A stretch of DNA of 64,000 bases from Gracilaria vermiculophylla (GCA_019155205.2 JAHNZQ020000308.1:2597998-2661997), one strand, 5' to 3'. Shown: positions 42,526-52,988, counted from the stretch's first letter. Notes: a model not told the origin generated them from the letters alone. Program-made: numbers and translations.

Positions 42526-43794
42526 TCAAGCATCAAGCTCTCCCAAAGCTAACTCTGAATCGTTCTGAGGATCGGGACAGACATTATTGATCTCATGTTC
42601 ACTGGTGCTATCATAGAAGTCGTCTATGGCACTGTGAAGATGAGTGCGTTGAACAGCTGAGGGACTGCATGTACCCAAGCTGCCACATCTATATTCTTGA
42701 AATGCCTTTCTTATCTCCTGGGGGGTGCACGCCACAATGCCCGATGAAAGCATGGAGACAGGTTCCATAATGGGATCGCCAGCTAGTACTATGCACCAGC
42801 AGCCGTCCTCGACGAAAGTTTCAAAGTCATTCCAATCGCGGTGACGATGGGAGTTGTGTTCCGCGTCAGCCCCGGCGCTACGGATGAGTATAGGCAAGTG
42901 TGCATGCTCAGATAAGACAGCAAATTGGCCTTCCTCAACCACAGTTGACTGGCCAACTCTCGCGCTGCCACGGTACACATAGACGAAAGCTCGTTCTGTT
43001 TCAGGGTTGAGAACAAGTTGTGACTTTGGGTGCATTCGAACGTCGTATACTGCAGCATGTCCGGCGTGGGTTTCAAGTTGGACGGAAGAGTGAGAATAGT
43101 TGGGAGTGTGTGACACGTTTTTCGCCGGTGAGTCGAGCTTGTCGATAGAGTTGCGGCGGGGGGCGGCTAAAACTCGGATTTGGGCGGAAGCGTGCGCAGA
43201 TCCGATAACGGAGCAAGCAGGGCTGAACGAGTAGGAACAATGTGGAGGGGCCGCCTTAAGGTTTCTCGGAATGTTTATCCAAACAGAGATGTACTCCATG
43301 GTTGGTCCGTGAAGCATATGGGAAACAACCAGCCCAGAACCAGCTGTCAGCAAAGATGCGGATCCGGCATTGAGCAGAACATTGTTCGCACAGGAATCTC
43401 GGTACCGCAACTGTCCCTGAACAACGAAGGTAAGACACTGTTGACCACATCGGGGGGTGTCGATGCCCGGTGAGGCATGCGGTAGGATGTGCTTGGGGCC
43501 GCAGTGCTCGAGCTGTAGAAACGGGGAGATGGAGGACGGATGGACGGAGGAGGCTGTGGCACGTACGCCCAGGCCGTCGGCATTGAGCTCTCTACATAGG
43601 GAGACTAGACTGGAGACTGTGCGAGCGGGTTGCGTGGGGATGGCATCAGGGCGGGGGACGGACTCGGAGACGGTAGCAGTCTTGGCACGACGGGTTTTGT
43701 GGCGACGTGGTAGGAAGAAGTGGGCGGCACGTTCCAAGGAGGTGATAATGGAGACCGGTCTGTGCTGAGGTTCGTAGGTTTGAGGGGATTGCAT
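42526..43794 (-). CDS. Pirin-like double-cupin protein with altered metal site
   Basis: A 422-residue protein from the ATG at 43794; the open frame extends further upstream but has no other ATG. Residues ~75 onward resemble pirin. The first cupin shows 'FVVQGQLRYRDSCAN' (pirin: vLeGe..HrDS.Gn), 'AGSGLVVSHML' (AGrGi.HsE) and 'ISVWINIPRNLK' (lQlWvnLP...K). The second cupin shows 'YVYRGSARVG' and a C-terminal 'GDPIMEPV', the pirin C-terminal strand. The pirin metal-binding HPHRG block is replaced by 'IDTPRCG', so at least two metal ligands are missing. Pirins are nuclear cofactors or quercetinases in other organisms; here a non-enzymatic or altered role is likely. The N-terminal 75 residues are basic and extra to the family. 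Confidence 0.75.
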   Translation of the reverse strand: MQSPQTYEPQHRPVSIITSLERAAHFFLPRRHKTRRAKTATVSESVPRPDAIPTQPARTVSSLVSLCRELNADGLGVRATASSVHPSSISPFLQLEHCGPKHILPHASPGIDTPRCGQQCLTFVVQGQLRYRDSCANNVLLNAGSASLLTAGSGLVVSHMLHGPTMEYISVWINIPRNLKAAPPHCSYSFSPACSVIGSAHASAQIRVLAAPRRNSIDKLDSPAKNVSHTPNYSHSSVQLETHAGHAAVYDVRMHPKSQLVLNPETERAFVYVYRGSARVGQSTVVEEGQFAVLSEHAHLPILIRSAGADAEHNSHRHRDWNDFETFVEDGCWCIVLAGDPIMEPVSMLSSGIVACTPQEIRKAFQEYRCGSLGTCSPSAVQRTHLHSAIDDFYDSTSEHEINNVCPDPQNDSELALGELDA

Positions 43795-45808
43795 CGACTT
43801 GAGGTAGGTGGGAAGATGGCGATGAGAGCAAGAAGTGTCAAAGACTAAATCAGGTGCCAGAAGAAAGAACGCAGACAGATGAGGACTGTTGCGCGTGGAG
43901 CGGTCTGCTGGTACCGCGACAGACACAGCGGTGAGATATAAGACGGAGTGCGGAGACGTCAGTTGGGGCACGAGGACTGGTGTCGGCGGGTGTCGGTGGT
44001 GGGCTGGTGACAGAGGTCGCGATTCTATTGGAACGCACGAGCGTTTGTCGTTCTCGTGAGGGGGTTGGTGGCCTGTGAACGCTGTACCACGTGGCTGTAC
44101 CTTCCCGTGATAGCCGGTCGGGCCCGCCTCGGTGGCCCGCCCCGGGCGGCCGCGGTGCGCGCCCAATGGTGCACTGCACACGGCGCCGTCCGCAGGGTGC
44201 GCGTCGCACGCGGACTCGAGCTTGCGCCTGCCTGAGTGATTGGTCGCCGTCGTCCCAACAACTGCCGGCTTGCGCGCCTCAGTTGCAGTCCAATGAGCGA
44301 ATTGCGCAGCCACGCTGGTCGGTGGAATCCCTTCCCGCGCTCTCAATACGTTCCTTACGCTCCCCTGTTTGGGTCTGAAAACTTTCCTGCGCCGCTGCGC
44401 GTCTTGTTTACAAAGCAATGGACACAGCTGCGCCTTGCGCGCCCAGAAAGCTTCTGCGACAAGCTATCAAACTGTCACATCGCACGTCTACTTCTCAACT
44501 CCTCTGCTTGGTGCCATTTCGTCACGCCACATGCCTTCCATTCCAACTGTGCTTCCTATCGCAACAACGACTTGCTGCCGTGTGGTGCCTCCGCACCGCT
44601 TCTCTCGATATCGCCGCACGATGGAAGACGTGAACCAACTCTCCACAACAAACATATGCACCCCCGTCATGCGTCTGCAAGTACGAATTCATCTGCATCA
44701 TGTACGAGGGGTACATTGTTACCGCCACGGAGCGATCGCGAGCTTTCTCCACCATGCCATCGCCCTTTCCGATGCTCGTCTCTACCACTTGCAAACCTTG
44801 TGTCCGGGTTCCAGCTTTGTCTGCATATCAGTTTCGACAAACTGTGAACAACAGCACATATGTGTCAAACAACCCATCACCCACGTCTGCAAATCGTTCG
44901 AATCACATCACGTTGGCACGGTTACTCTTTGCACACGAGAGGCCGTTAAAAAGTCACACGACATCTCCACAACTTGCCTCGAGAGACAATCGCAACTTTA
45001 ATATTCACTTCAATCTGAATCCTAAAAACCGGGTGGGGCAATCAGAAACAAGCACTGCGTCTATCGATTTGTTTGACCGCACTCTCCGTTTATCGATGCA
45101 CACATCCACCACACCATATCGAATCTACCATAATCTGTTCCTCTCACAACCGCAAGCAACACTTTTGAAACAAACAGTTGGTAACTGAACTACGCATGGA
45201 AAGCTCCGTCTACTTCTAACTTTGGAAACAAACTTGGCTGCCCAGAACACATGAGAGAGTTTCAAAATCACCAAATGTCCACAGCTGCCGAACTTATCAT
45301 ACGGTACCCATCATCCTCAGGAGAGTTTCAAACATCCCTCTATTTGTCTGTTTTAGACCGGTCCAATGGCTGACTTGTCTGCACTGTAACACGCCCAAAA
45401 GACTGTTGCACGTCACGACAAGCAACGCAAATGCCTTTTTGCGTTTTGGCAAAGTAGCGAGCATGCTTCAGTAGCGCCTATGATTCTTAGGACTGCAGAT
45501 TAGTCTGCGTCTCTCGCCGAAATCCTGTGGCCACACAAGGTCAGGCACAGCGAGCTTCGCCGCAGCCACTTATCTCGTGACCAGTTTCATTCTCATTGTG
45601 GACCCACAAGACAAACGCATCCATCGTAGCCGCCGCTCCGTTGGCGTTTCTCGCAGAGCACCTGACACACGCCGACCAGACACGATTCCTACGCATCGCC
45701 TGTACATTCATGTCGAGAACAAAACATTTTATGCTTATTGCGTCCGCTTGAGCGCTTGAGCGGCAGTCCTGACAGTCCTGCTGTGCTGCAGTGATGCTGC
45801 AATGCCCT
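43795..45808. other. Two-kilobase gene-free region
   Basis: Upstream of the pirin-like gene and downstream of L-galactose dehydrogenase. The open frames on both strands at 43850-45190 show no domains. The part nearest 43795 probably holds the pirin-like promoter. No repeats were noticed. Confidence 0.4.
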
Positions 45809-46879
45809 TCACGATGCAGGCGAGCCTAAATACCTTCCACTTGCCCATCGCCGATTCCTGACAGGTTCAAACAAAGCCTGCACGTCCCGTAGCAGCGCAC
45901 CATCTGGCGCTGATTTCATAACTTGCAGATTCTTTTGCAACGTAGCTACGGAATCGATACCAACCAGAGTAGAAACAACCGTGCTTTCGTCGGCCTGTAA
46001 TGCAAACTGCATGGACAAGGCCGCCAGATCGGCGCCACGCTCCTCGCAATATTGCGCTGCAGCGCGCGCCACGGCTTTGGTCTCATCGTCCGCTGGGTGC
46101 CACGGTGGTCCGCCCGTGGAGGTGAGCATCCCCATGCTCAGCGGCGACGCGTTGATAACGCTGACGCCAGCCCTGCCAAGGGCGGCGACAATGTTGGAAA
46201 GGCGGTCGTTCTGCAGGCACAAATTGCAATAGCTCAGAACAACGTCGATGGCACCAGGTTCCGTGGCCATCAACACGTACGGAAACACCTCCAACGGGTA
46301 GCCTGTAATTCCGATGGCGCGCACTTTTCCGGCTTTCTTCAGCTGCATGAGGGCGGGAATCGTGTGCTTGACAATGATGTCCAGATCCACGAACTCGATA
46401 TCGTGGCATTGAATGATATCAATGTAGTCGACGCCCAGTCGGGACATTGACTGCTGCACGGAACGGGTGACGCGCTCGGCGGAAAAGTCGAACGAATCCA
46501 CGTCGTATCGACCGACCTTGGTGCTGATGACAAAACTGTCCCGGGGGAGCTGGCGCAATGCCTTTCCCAACACGGTCTCTGCCTTGGTTCTGCCGTAGTA
46601 CGGCGAGACGTCGAAGAAGTTAATGCCTTGCTGCACGGCGCTGAGAACGGCGTCAATGCCGTCTTGTTCCTGCCCCAGCACGAGCGCAAAGCCAGTCAGC
46701 ACGAGGCGTAGCGAGGAAGGGCGGCTGCGTGGGCGCATGTGTGCGACTCTTACCTGTATCTGCCCATACTCATTTCCGAGCGGCGACGCTCCAAAGCCCA
46801 GAGGCGACACGAAAATGCCCGTGTTGCCGATCTGGCGGCGGGAGCGAACATCGACGAAGGCGGATGACGCGGAAGCCAT
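45809..46879 (-). CDS. L-galactose dehydrogenase (aldo-keto reductase), with in-frame intron
   Basis: Exons are 46754-46879 and 45809-46669, giving 328 residues. The open frame runs straight through an 84-nt segment (46670-46753) that begins GTAAGA and ends GGGCAG. It inserts 28 residues with no counterpart in the family between 'GNEYGQIQ' and 'EQDGIDAV', so I treat it as an intron. The aldo-keto reductase tetrad is present in the spliced protein: D62, Y67 ('FFDVSPYYG'), K93 ('STKVGRYD') and H131 ('IIQCHDIEF'). 'SPYYGRTKAETVLGKAL' is typical of L-GalDH, which oxidises L-galactose to L-galactono-1,4-lactone with NAD+ in ascorbate synthesis. The start is the ATG at 46879. Confidence 0.9.
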   Translation of the reverse strand: MASASSAFVDVRSRRQIGNTGIFVSPLGFGASPLGNEYGQIQVRVAHMRPRSRPSSLRLVLTGFALVLGQEQDGIDAVLSAVQQGINFFDVSPYYGRTKAETVLGKALRQLPRDSFVISTKVGRYDVDSFDFSAERVTRSVQQSMSRLGVDYIDIIQCHDIEFVDLDIIVKHTIPALMQLKKAGKVRAIGITGYPLEVFPYVLMATEPGAIDVVLSYCNLCLQNDRLSNIVAALGRAGVSVINASPLSMGMLTSTGGPPWHPADDETKAVARAAAQYCEERGADLAALSMQFALQADESTVVSTLVGIDSVATLQKNLQVMKSAPDGALLRDVQALFEPVRNRRWASGRYLGSPAS

Positions 46880-47100
46880 GGCGGACGCGGCGGCGAGCGC
46901 GGCACGCGGAGGCACGCCAGCACGCGGAACAAGCAGTTGATTGCCGTGGCGTCAGGAAGGTGCCTCGAGATTGGAGATGTGTTGATGCGCCCCCCCGCGC
47001 GTGCGATATCTCCCGCTGCCGTGCGCAGCCGGTCGCAAGACGCGGAATGAAAAAGATTTTTGCAAGTGATTTGTGCGCGGCAGCAACCACCGGCTGGACC

Positions 47101-47209
47101 GGCGGCGGCAGCGGCGGCGGCAGCGGCGGCAGCGGCGGCGGCAGCGGCGGCGGCAGCGGCAGCGGCAGCGGCAGCGGCAGCGGCAGCGGCAGCGGCAGCG
47201 GCAGCGGCG
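47101..47209. repeat. GGC/GGCAGC triplet-hexanucleotide array
   Basis: An uninterrupted array of GGCGGC and GGCAGC units, becoming pure GGCAGC in its second half. Non-coding by my reading. It could form strong GC hairpins. Confidence 0.9.
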
Positions 47210-48538
47210 CAGGGTTGTGCTCGTGCGCATGTGCGCGGGCGGCTTGAGTGCCGCTGCGGCGGCGCGGCGGCGCGGCGGCGGCACGACGGCACGGCGGCTG
47301 CGACTGGTCTCTCACAGCGGCGCGGCGACGGGTGGAAGGCGCGGGCGCGCGAACGCGGGCGTGCGTGGGCGGGCTGAACATGTGCGCGTGACGGCGGCGA
47401 TGGGCGCGTGGCGGCGAACAAGCGGCGCGGACTTGGTGGCACTTGCGGCGCAAGCGACGATTCGCCGACGCCAGCCGCGGCGCGGCGCGGCGCGGCGGCG
47501 CTGGAGGCGGGCGGCGGCGCGTGGGCGCAGGCGCGCCAACGTGGCTGAGCAAGGAGAGGGTAGGTGCGCGAGAGAGAGAGAGAGTGAATTACAACATAGA
47601 GGCAAGCGGGGCGATTATACGCGTGACGCGCAGAATGAGGATGGAAGGAGTGTGGCTACAAGTGATAGGGAGAGCGTTCTTGTGCGGGTGGTGCGCGGTA
47701 AATTGTGGAATGCATCGTGGGGGTCAGCACAGGACTGGGCGGTTACGTGACGGAGGGAACGGGGCGGCGATGCGTTGCGGGCTGCGAGAGGCGGCGCATG
47801 GAATTGCGGCGGGCCACGTCGGTTGACGGGCTGAGGATTGTGCAAAAGTATATTGAGGGCGGTGGGGACGCGTGGATGGGACAGTGTATGTGGGCGGAGG
47901 TGAAGGAATGTTTAAGGTGCGCAGCAATTGGAGAAGGCCAGGGCGTGGGCGGGATGTGAATTAAGGAGATTGCGAGGCGTGAGCTATAAACGATGCTGGG
48001 GTGTAAATGGGTGGCGGAGGATTTGGTGTTACGGCGGAGGACGGGGGGGGGGAGGGCGGCGCAGGACTGCGTCGGAGGGGGGCAGCGGGGTGGAGCGGGG
48101 TGGGGCGGGCGGCGGCGGCGGCGGCGCGCAAGGGGCGGAGCAGACGCAGCGGCGGAAATGTGCGGCGCAGGACGCGGAGGCGGCGGCGGGGGGGATGTGC
48201 GGCGCAGCGGCGCCAGCCGGCGCGGCGGCAATGAGCGCGGCGGTCCGCCCGTCGGCGGCGCGCGGAAGACGCGACTAGGCGGCGCGTATTTGTTGTCAGC
48301 AGAGCGGCGCCTTACAGCGCCAATTGCGCAACATTTCACGTGCGGGAGGACTCGCCGGGGGGGCCGCGCGCGCGAGAGTGTTTCCAATTGCGGACGGCGC
48401 GCTGGCGGCGGCGGCGCGCGGCCAGCGCGCGTCGGCGACGTGTCGCCACGCGGCGCGGCGCGCCGCCGCGCGGTGAGTCGCTCGCCGCCGCGCAGTGGAA
48501 CAATCAGCAGCGCGCGAGCACGCCGCGTTCCACCTCGC

Positions 48539-48640
48539 GCCGCCGCGCCGCCGCCGCGCTGCCGCCGCGCCGCCGCCGCCGCCGCGCCGCCGCCGCGCCG
48601 CCGCCGCGCCGCCGCCGCGCCGCCGCGCCGCGCCGCACCA
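48539..48640. repeat. CGC/CCG triplet array
   Basis: About 100 bp of GCCGCCGC-type units with occasional GCG interruptions, in the same divergent spacer. Long Ala/Arg/Gly frames on both strands here are a by-product of the array. Confidence 0.85.
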
Positions 48641-49068
48641 CAAACGTACAACAGCTGCTGTGACGGCGCCGTTCCAACGCGCGCCCTGCCGCGTGTCCTC
48701 TCCACCCGTCGCGATACCCGGCAGTCATGGCGCCGCCGCGCCGTTCGACTCAGCTCCCGGCGCATACCGCCGCACGTCATATGCGCACCACTTGCGGTAG
48801 TACCTTCTTGCACATGCCCCGCCCGCCCTCCCCGCCCCGCCCTTGCCGCCCCTCCTTGGGCCTCGCCCCCGCCACGCCACAGTCGACCGCGCCCCAAATT
48901 CACCCCCGTGGAACGCCTCGTCATACACTTTATACAAATCCCTCCCTCACTGTGACGCCGCGTCGAGTCGCGCACGCTCCACGCCGCCCTCGCGCGTTGC
49001 GCGCGCGTGCCAACCGCGGAAAGCACGCCGCAGTCGCTCCCCACCACCACCACCCCCGCCCCTCCCCG

Positions 49069-49078
49069 CTATATAAAA
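49069..49078 (+). promoter_or_regulatory. TATA box of the five-finger C2H2 gene
   Basis: The motif 'CTATATAAAAA' begins at about 49069 in an otherwise GC-rich promoter. It lies ~100 bp before the ATG at 49172 but only about 10 bp before an upstream in-frame ATG at 49088. It therefore places transcription start downstream of 49088 and supports 49172 as the true start. Confidence 0.6.
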
Positions 49079-49171
49079 AACACTATAATGCCTCGACTCG
49101 TCGCTGTCATTCGCCCCATCTTCTCCCCACCGCCATCCCTCCTTTGCCTTCTTTCTTTCCTGCCCTCCTTG

Positions 49172-50173
49172 ATGGATATTTCCAGGCTTCTTACGTCCTC
49201 ATCCGGCCCCGACCCGCAGCACCCGCACCACTCGCAGCAGCAGCAGCAGCAGCATCACCACCACCACCACCACCCCCAACACCGCCACCACCCGCACGCG
49301 TCCACCAGTCGCTCCTCCGCGTACAACCCCGCCGCCGCCACCACCCCGCCGCGCCATCCACACCACGCGCTCCCCCCGGCCCACCCTGTCCCGCTGCCGT
49401 CCTTCTCGGCGCTCACCTCGGGCGCCCCATCGCCCCTCGCCGCCCTGCAGCCCGACGCCTCGCAGCAGCCCAAGCCCAAGCCCAAGCCCAAGCCGTTCCG
49501 CTGCTCCATCGACAACTGCGACGCCACGTTTGGCCAGAAGGGCTCGCTCACGCGCCACGTCAAGTCGCGCCACGAGAAGCTGCGCCCGCACACGTGCGAT
49601 CAGTGCCAGAAGAGCTTCTCGGCGCTGTGGACGCTGCGCGTGCACCGCAGAAACGTGCACCTCAAGTCGAAGCCGCACAAGTGCCACCTGTGCGACAAGT
49701 CCTTCGGCGAGCTCTTCAACAAGTCCAAGCACATTGCCATCGTGCACGAGGGCAAGCGCCCGTTCCAGTGCCCGATCTGCTCGCGCGCCTTCGGCTACAA
49801 GGGCGACATGAGGAAGCACGTCATGGAGCTGCACGAGCAGTCGGGCCGGCCGTACCAGTGCGTCATCCCGTCGTGCGGCGTCAAGTTTGCGCGCAAGAGG
49901 TACCTCCGCCGCCACGAGAACCTCAGCCACAAGGGGCACCCCCTGCTGGCGCAGAACCGCTCCCCGCCGTCCACAGCGCCGCCGGTGCCCAGCGCCGGCT
50001 CGCAGCCGTCGCCGTCGCCGCCGCCGCCGCCGCTGTATCTGGGCCGGTCCGCCGCGCACGGCGCCGCGGGCTCGTCGGGCGCGCACGCATCCGCTTCCGC
50101 AATGGCCGCGTCGAGGCACGCTCCCTCCTCCATCGTCAATACACACGGCTCGCATCAACCACGGCGACACTGA
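49172..50173 (+). CDS. Five-finger C2H2 transcription factor (TFIIIA-like)
   Basis: A 333-residue protein starting 'MDISRLLTSS'. The N-terminus carries poly-Gln then poly-His (about 22-35) and Pro-rich sequence, ending in a KPKPKPKP linker. Five tandem C2H2 fingers follow at about 109-246: 'FRCSIDNC', 'HTCDQC', 'HKCHLC', 'FQCPIC' and 'YQCVIPSC'. Fingers 1 and 5 have the longer Cys-x4-Cys spacing typical of TFIIIA-type fingers, and the His pairs have x4-x5 spacing. The C-terminus is Pro/Ser/Ala-rich. It is a probable sequence-specific DNA-binding (or 5S-RNA-binding) protein. True TFIIIA normally has nine fingers, so I do not name it so. Confidence 0.85.
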   Translation: MDISRLLTSSSGPDPQHPHHSQQQQQQHHHHHHHPQHRHHPHASTSRSSAYNPAAATTPPRHPHHALPPAHPVPLPSFSALTSGAPSPLAALQPDASQQPKPKPKPKPFRCSIDNCDATFGQKGSLTRHVKSRHEKLRPHTCDQCQKSFSALWTLRVHRRNVHLKSKPHKCHLCDKSFGELFNKSKHIAIVHEGKRPFQCPICSRAFGYKGDMRKHVMELHEQSGRPYQCVIPSCGVKFARKRYLRRHENLSHKGHPLLAQNRSPPSTAPPVPSAGSQPSPSPPPPPLYLGRSAAHGAAGSSGAHASASAMAASRHAPSSIVNTHGSHQPRRH

Positions 50174-50694
50174 CCGTCTGCGAGAAACGCTCATACGCTC
50201 AAAGCCCATACACACAAACAAACGCACAACAAAATGCTTGGTAGACAACTCATAGCTAATACATGTGAATGACAAAGAGATTTGTCTTGTGACACCAGTG
50301 TCGTTGGGTGCAGATAAACGCTGCCCACACAAAACTCGCTGCGCCACAAATGCTTCAATGGAGGTGCACTGACTGCCGATATGCGCGCCGCGGCGACCGG
50401 CACCAATAGCGCCACTGCCAAATGCCCTGCTGGGCCGCTCCACAAATGGCAGATATGAGCGCTATGTAAGGCGAATATTAATAGGCAAGCCATACCTCGT
50501 GGGCGTCTCTCCACCAACCGCCGCGCGCAACGCCCTGCGTCTGTAGCCGTGCAACATGGCAGCCGTGCGCGCGCAAACCTATCAACGCCCCCCCCGCCGC
50601 TCGCCCCCCGGACCCTCCCCTCCGCCCCCTGACAAACAAGCGCCTCGAGTTGCATGCCATCCAACACGTCACAACACGCAGCTGCCAACCAGCG
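50174..50694. other. Convergent spacer between C2H2 and ChlM genes
   Basis: A 520-bp region that should contain both 3' UTRs. The frames here have no domains. Confidence 0.4.
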
Positions 50695-51504
50695 CTACTC
50701 CTTGACTGCCTCCAGCAGGCGCGAGAAATAAAAGCGCGTTCCGGTGAATTCCGTTCGTCGCACCGTGAGCCCGCACTTTTGCAGCGCGCGCCGAATGTCT
50801 GCCTCGTCATGCAGATACGCCCTGGTCGCCTTACTCGGCCCCGGGAACAACTCTCCCACCTTTTTCAACAGCGACAGCACAAATGTCCTCGGTGCAAAAC
50901 TAATAATCACCCTGCGCTCGCTTCTCTCCGCAAGCTTGGCAATCATCTGCACCGCCTTCTCCGTGGGGTAGTGAATCATCACATCAATGCAGCACACCGT
51001 GTCGTAGCTGCCCACAATGGACTCGAGGTCCAGCGTAGAAAAGGACACATTGCCCATTTTGTCCGCCATGAGCTGCGTGCCGCGCCGCTCGGCCTCCCTC
51101 ACCATGGCGTCGCTGATGTCCGACGCCGACACCACCGCCCCGCGCTGCAGCAGCGGCAGCGTGAGCGACCCCACGCCGCAGCCCGCGTCGCAGAAGCGCA
51201 TGCCGCGCGCGTCGCCGTCGTCGTCCACCCACTGCAGGATTTTGTCCACCGTCTGCGCGTGTCCCTCGCGAATGTCGCGCTGCACGCTGTTCACCTCGCC
51301 GTCCTCCGAGTAGATGCGGTTCCAGCGATCGAAGCCGGTGTTGTTGAAGTACTCGGTGACGACCGCCTTGTCGTCCACGCGCGTCACCATGCGCGCCGCG
51401 CCGCGCGCGCCGCGCGCCGCCGGCAACGCGGAGCGCGTGCGCCCCGCGCGCACGCCGCCCAACGGCGATCGCACCCAGCCCACGCTCGCAACAAACGCAG
51501 CCAT
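50695..51504 (-). CDS. CHLM: Mg-protoporphyrin IX methyltransferase
   Basis: A 269-residue SAM-dependent methyltransferase that methylates Mg-protoporphyrin IX in chlorophyll synthesis. The first ~38 residues ('MAAFVASVGWVRS...') are rich in Ala/Arg/Gly with no acids, as in a plastid transit peptide, supporting the ATG at 51504. ChlM hallmarks follow: 'EYFNNTGFDRWNRIY' (about 51-65), 'DIREGHAQTVDKIL' (about 77-90), SAM motif I 'DAGCGVGS' at 106-113, 'VSASDISDAMV', and 'HYPTEKAVQMI'. The C-terminus matches the family ('GTRFYFSRLLEAVK'). This is the clearest evidence that the organism is photosynthetic. It is nuclear-encoded and single-exon. Confidence 0.97.
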   Translation of the reverse strand: MAAFVASVGWVRSPLGGVRAGRTRSALPAARGARGAARMVTRVDDKAVVTEYFNNTGFDRWNRIYSEDGEVNSVQRDIREGHAQTVDKILQWVDDDGDARGMRFCDAGCGVGSLTLPLLQRGAVVSASDISDAMVREAERRGTQLMADKMGNVSFSTLDLESIVGSYDTVCCIDVMIHYPTEKAVQMIAKLAERSERRVIISFAPRTFVLSLLKKVGELFPGPSKATRAYLHDEADIRRALQKCGLTVRRTEFTGTRFYFSRLLEAVKE

Positions 51505-51670
51505 CTTCAAGCTCGCCGATACGACGGCGCGCGTGCGCAGATCCTCCACGGGCACGCCGCGTCCCCCTGCAACACGCACGAGCTCAGCCACAGCGCTCTC
51601 GTCACGGCGCCACCTCCCCCCGTCGCCGCAAAACGTGTGTGGCGCCCGAGAGCAAGCGGCGCTTGACGGC

Positions 51671-51792
51671 CACACGCGGCCACGCGACCACGCATCACCA
51701 CGGCCTCGCGGCCACGCGGCCACGCACCCACGCATTCACGCATCCACGCGGCCACGCATCCACGCATCCACGCGGCCACGCGGCCACGCGCC
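51671..51792. repeat. 8-bp tandem repeat, CACGCNNC type
   Basis: About 14 units of CACGCGGC, CACGCATC, CACGCACC and similar, with one degenerate stretch near 51697-51709. CACGC is the conserved core. It lies 170-290 bp upstream of the ChlM start. The related 9-bp array at 26801-26872 also sits between divergent starts. Confidence 0.85.
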
Positions 51793-52020
51793 GCGCGACC
51801 GTCAAAACGCCGCAGCGCCTAAGCAGCGGCAGCAAAAACGCAGCAACAGCAGCGCGCCAAATCCGCAGCCACACCCCAAGCGGCGGCCGACACCGCCGCC
51901 AGCAACGCGCGCGTCCTATCCGCGCCAGCCGCGAGCGCCAAGCACCCAAGCACCGCCACCGCGCCGTCAGCCGCGCACCCACCCGCCCGCGCACCTGCCC
52001 ACCCGCCCGCCGTCGCCCCT

Positions 52021-52021
52021 G

Positions 52022-52077
<56 letters not shown>

Positions 52078-52096
52078 CCTGCCGCCGCCGCCGCCC
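52021..52096. repeat. CCG triplet array
   Basis: About 20 or more near-perfect CCG units with CCT interruptions, non-coding by my reading. Poly-Pro frames on the plus strand here are artefacts of the array. Confidence 0.9.
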
Positions 52097-52988
52097 CCTC
52101 CGCGCGCCGCGCCGCCCGCGCCGCCAAGCGAGCCCGCGCCGCGCTTCGCGCCGTGTGCCGCCGAGGGACAGCTGTCCTTGCGTGGCGGCACTGAACGTGT
52201 GCGCCTCGATCGCGCAGCCGCTGCGACGCACGCCGCCGTGTGCGCTGCCCGCGCCGCCCGAGCGAGCCCAGTCCATCCCGTGCGCGCCACCAGCCGCCGC
52301 CGCCGCCCTTGCCGCTGCCGCCGCCTTCGCCCTCGCCTCCGCCGCCGCCGTCGCCGTCTGCGGCAGCGCGCCGCGCACCTCCGTCGCCGCCGCCAGACGC
52401 GTCAGAGACGCTTGTGCTCCTCGTCTCGCCGGGCAACAAAAAAAGATTACGCTGCAAAATTCGCTGCCAATCGCGCACGCTCAGCTCACGCCCGCCAAGC
52501 TCCGGCCGAGCGCAAGAGGCCGCTGCATCATCCGCCGACGCGCCTCATTCTGCAAATCATTCGCGCTTGCTCGCGTTCTCGCTTTCTCCGCGCACCGATC
52601 CATCGCGCCGCGCGTCTTCTCCTTGCTGGCGGCTTGCCGAAACGCCCCCGCCGCCGCGCCCCTCAATCTCAGGCCGCCTCGCCCGCTTCAACCGCGCGCC
52701 CCCCTGCCCTTTTCGTATTACTCGCCGTGGCGCCTCGCCTCCGCCCAGCATCCACATCCCCCGTTCTACACCCCTCTCCATCTCGCACACAGTCTGTCAC
52801 TCTTTCAAACCCGTGTATTCGCCGCGCCTCCCGACTTGTACTATATCTCACTCGACGCGCCCTCAAGTCTTCACTCTTTGCACCTTCTATATGCAATCTT
52901 TTTTGCATAGAAATGAACCATCACTGAGCAAACAGCCTTTCGTCGTTCATCTCCCCATCTGCCCCGAGTTCCATCTGCCGTCCTTTAG

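Larger units (their letters stand above)
46880..49171. other. GC-rich divergent intergenic region with triplet repeats
   Basis: About 2.3 kb between L-galactose dehydrogenase (-) and the five-finger C2H2 gene (+). It is extremely GC-rich with GGC/AGC and CCG/CGC arrays. Very long overlapping frames occur on both strands in several phases (for example minus 47743-49053 and plus 47993-48955), but they consist of Arg/Ala/Gly/Pro runs and carry no domain. A TATA box at about 49070 belongs to the C2H2 gene. Confidence 0.5.
51505..52988. other. Divergent GC-rich intergenic region
   Basis: About 1.5 kb between ChlM (-) and TADA1 (+). It contains the 8-bp CACGC array, a CCG array, and long domain-free frames on both strands. 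The last ~300 bp before 52989 lose GC and become C/T-rich, probably the TADA1 promoter and leader. Confidence 0.45.

Noticed and set aside
44091..45188. Several plus-strand frames upstream of the pirin-like gene
   Set aside because: No conserved motif; the frames overlap each other in different phases.
47743..49053. A 436-codon minus-strand open frame and overlapping plus-strand frames of similar length
   Set aside because: Composition is Arg/Ala/Pro/Gly repeats imposed by CCG/CGC arrays; all phases are open because the DNA lacks AT-rich stop codons, and no domain appears in any.
51314..52927. A 537-codon plus-strand frame and overlapping frames opposite the ChlM leader
   Set aside because: It runs antisense to the ChlM gene and through the 8-bp and CCG arrays, with only Arg/Pro/Ala runs.
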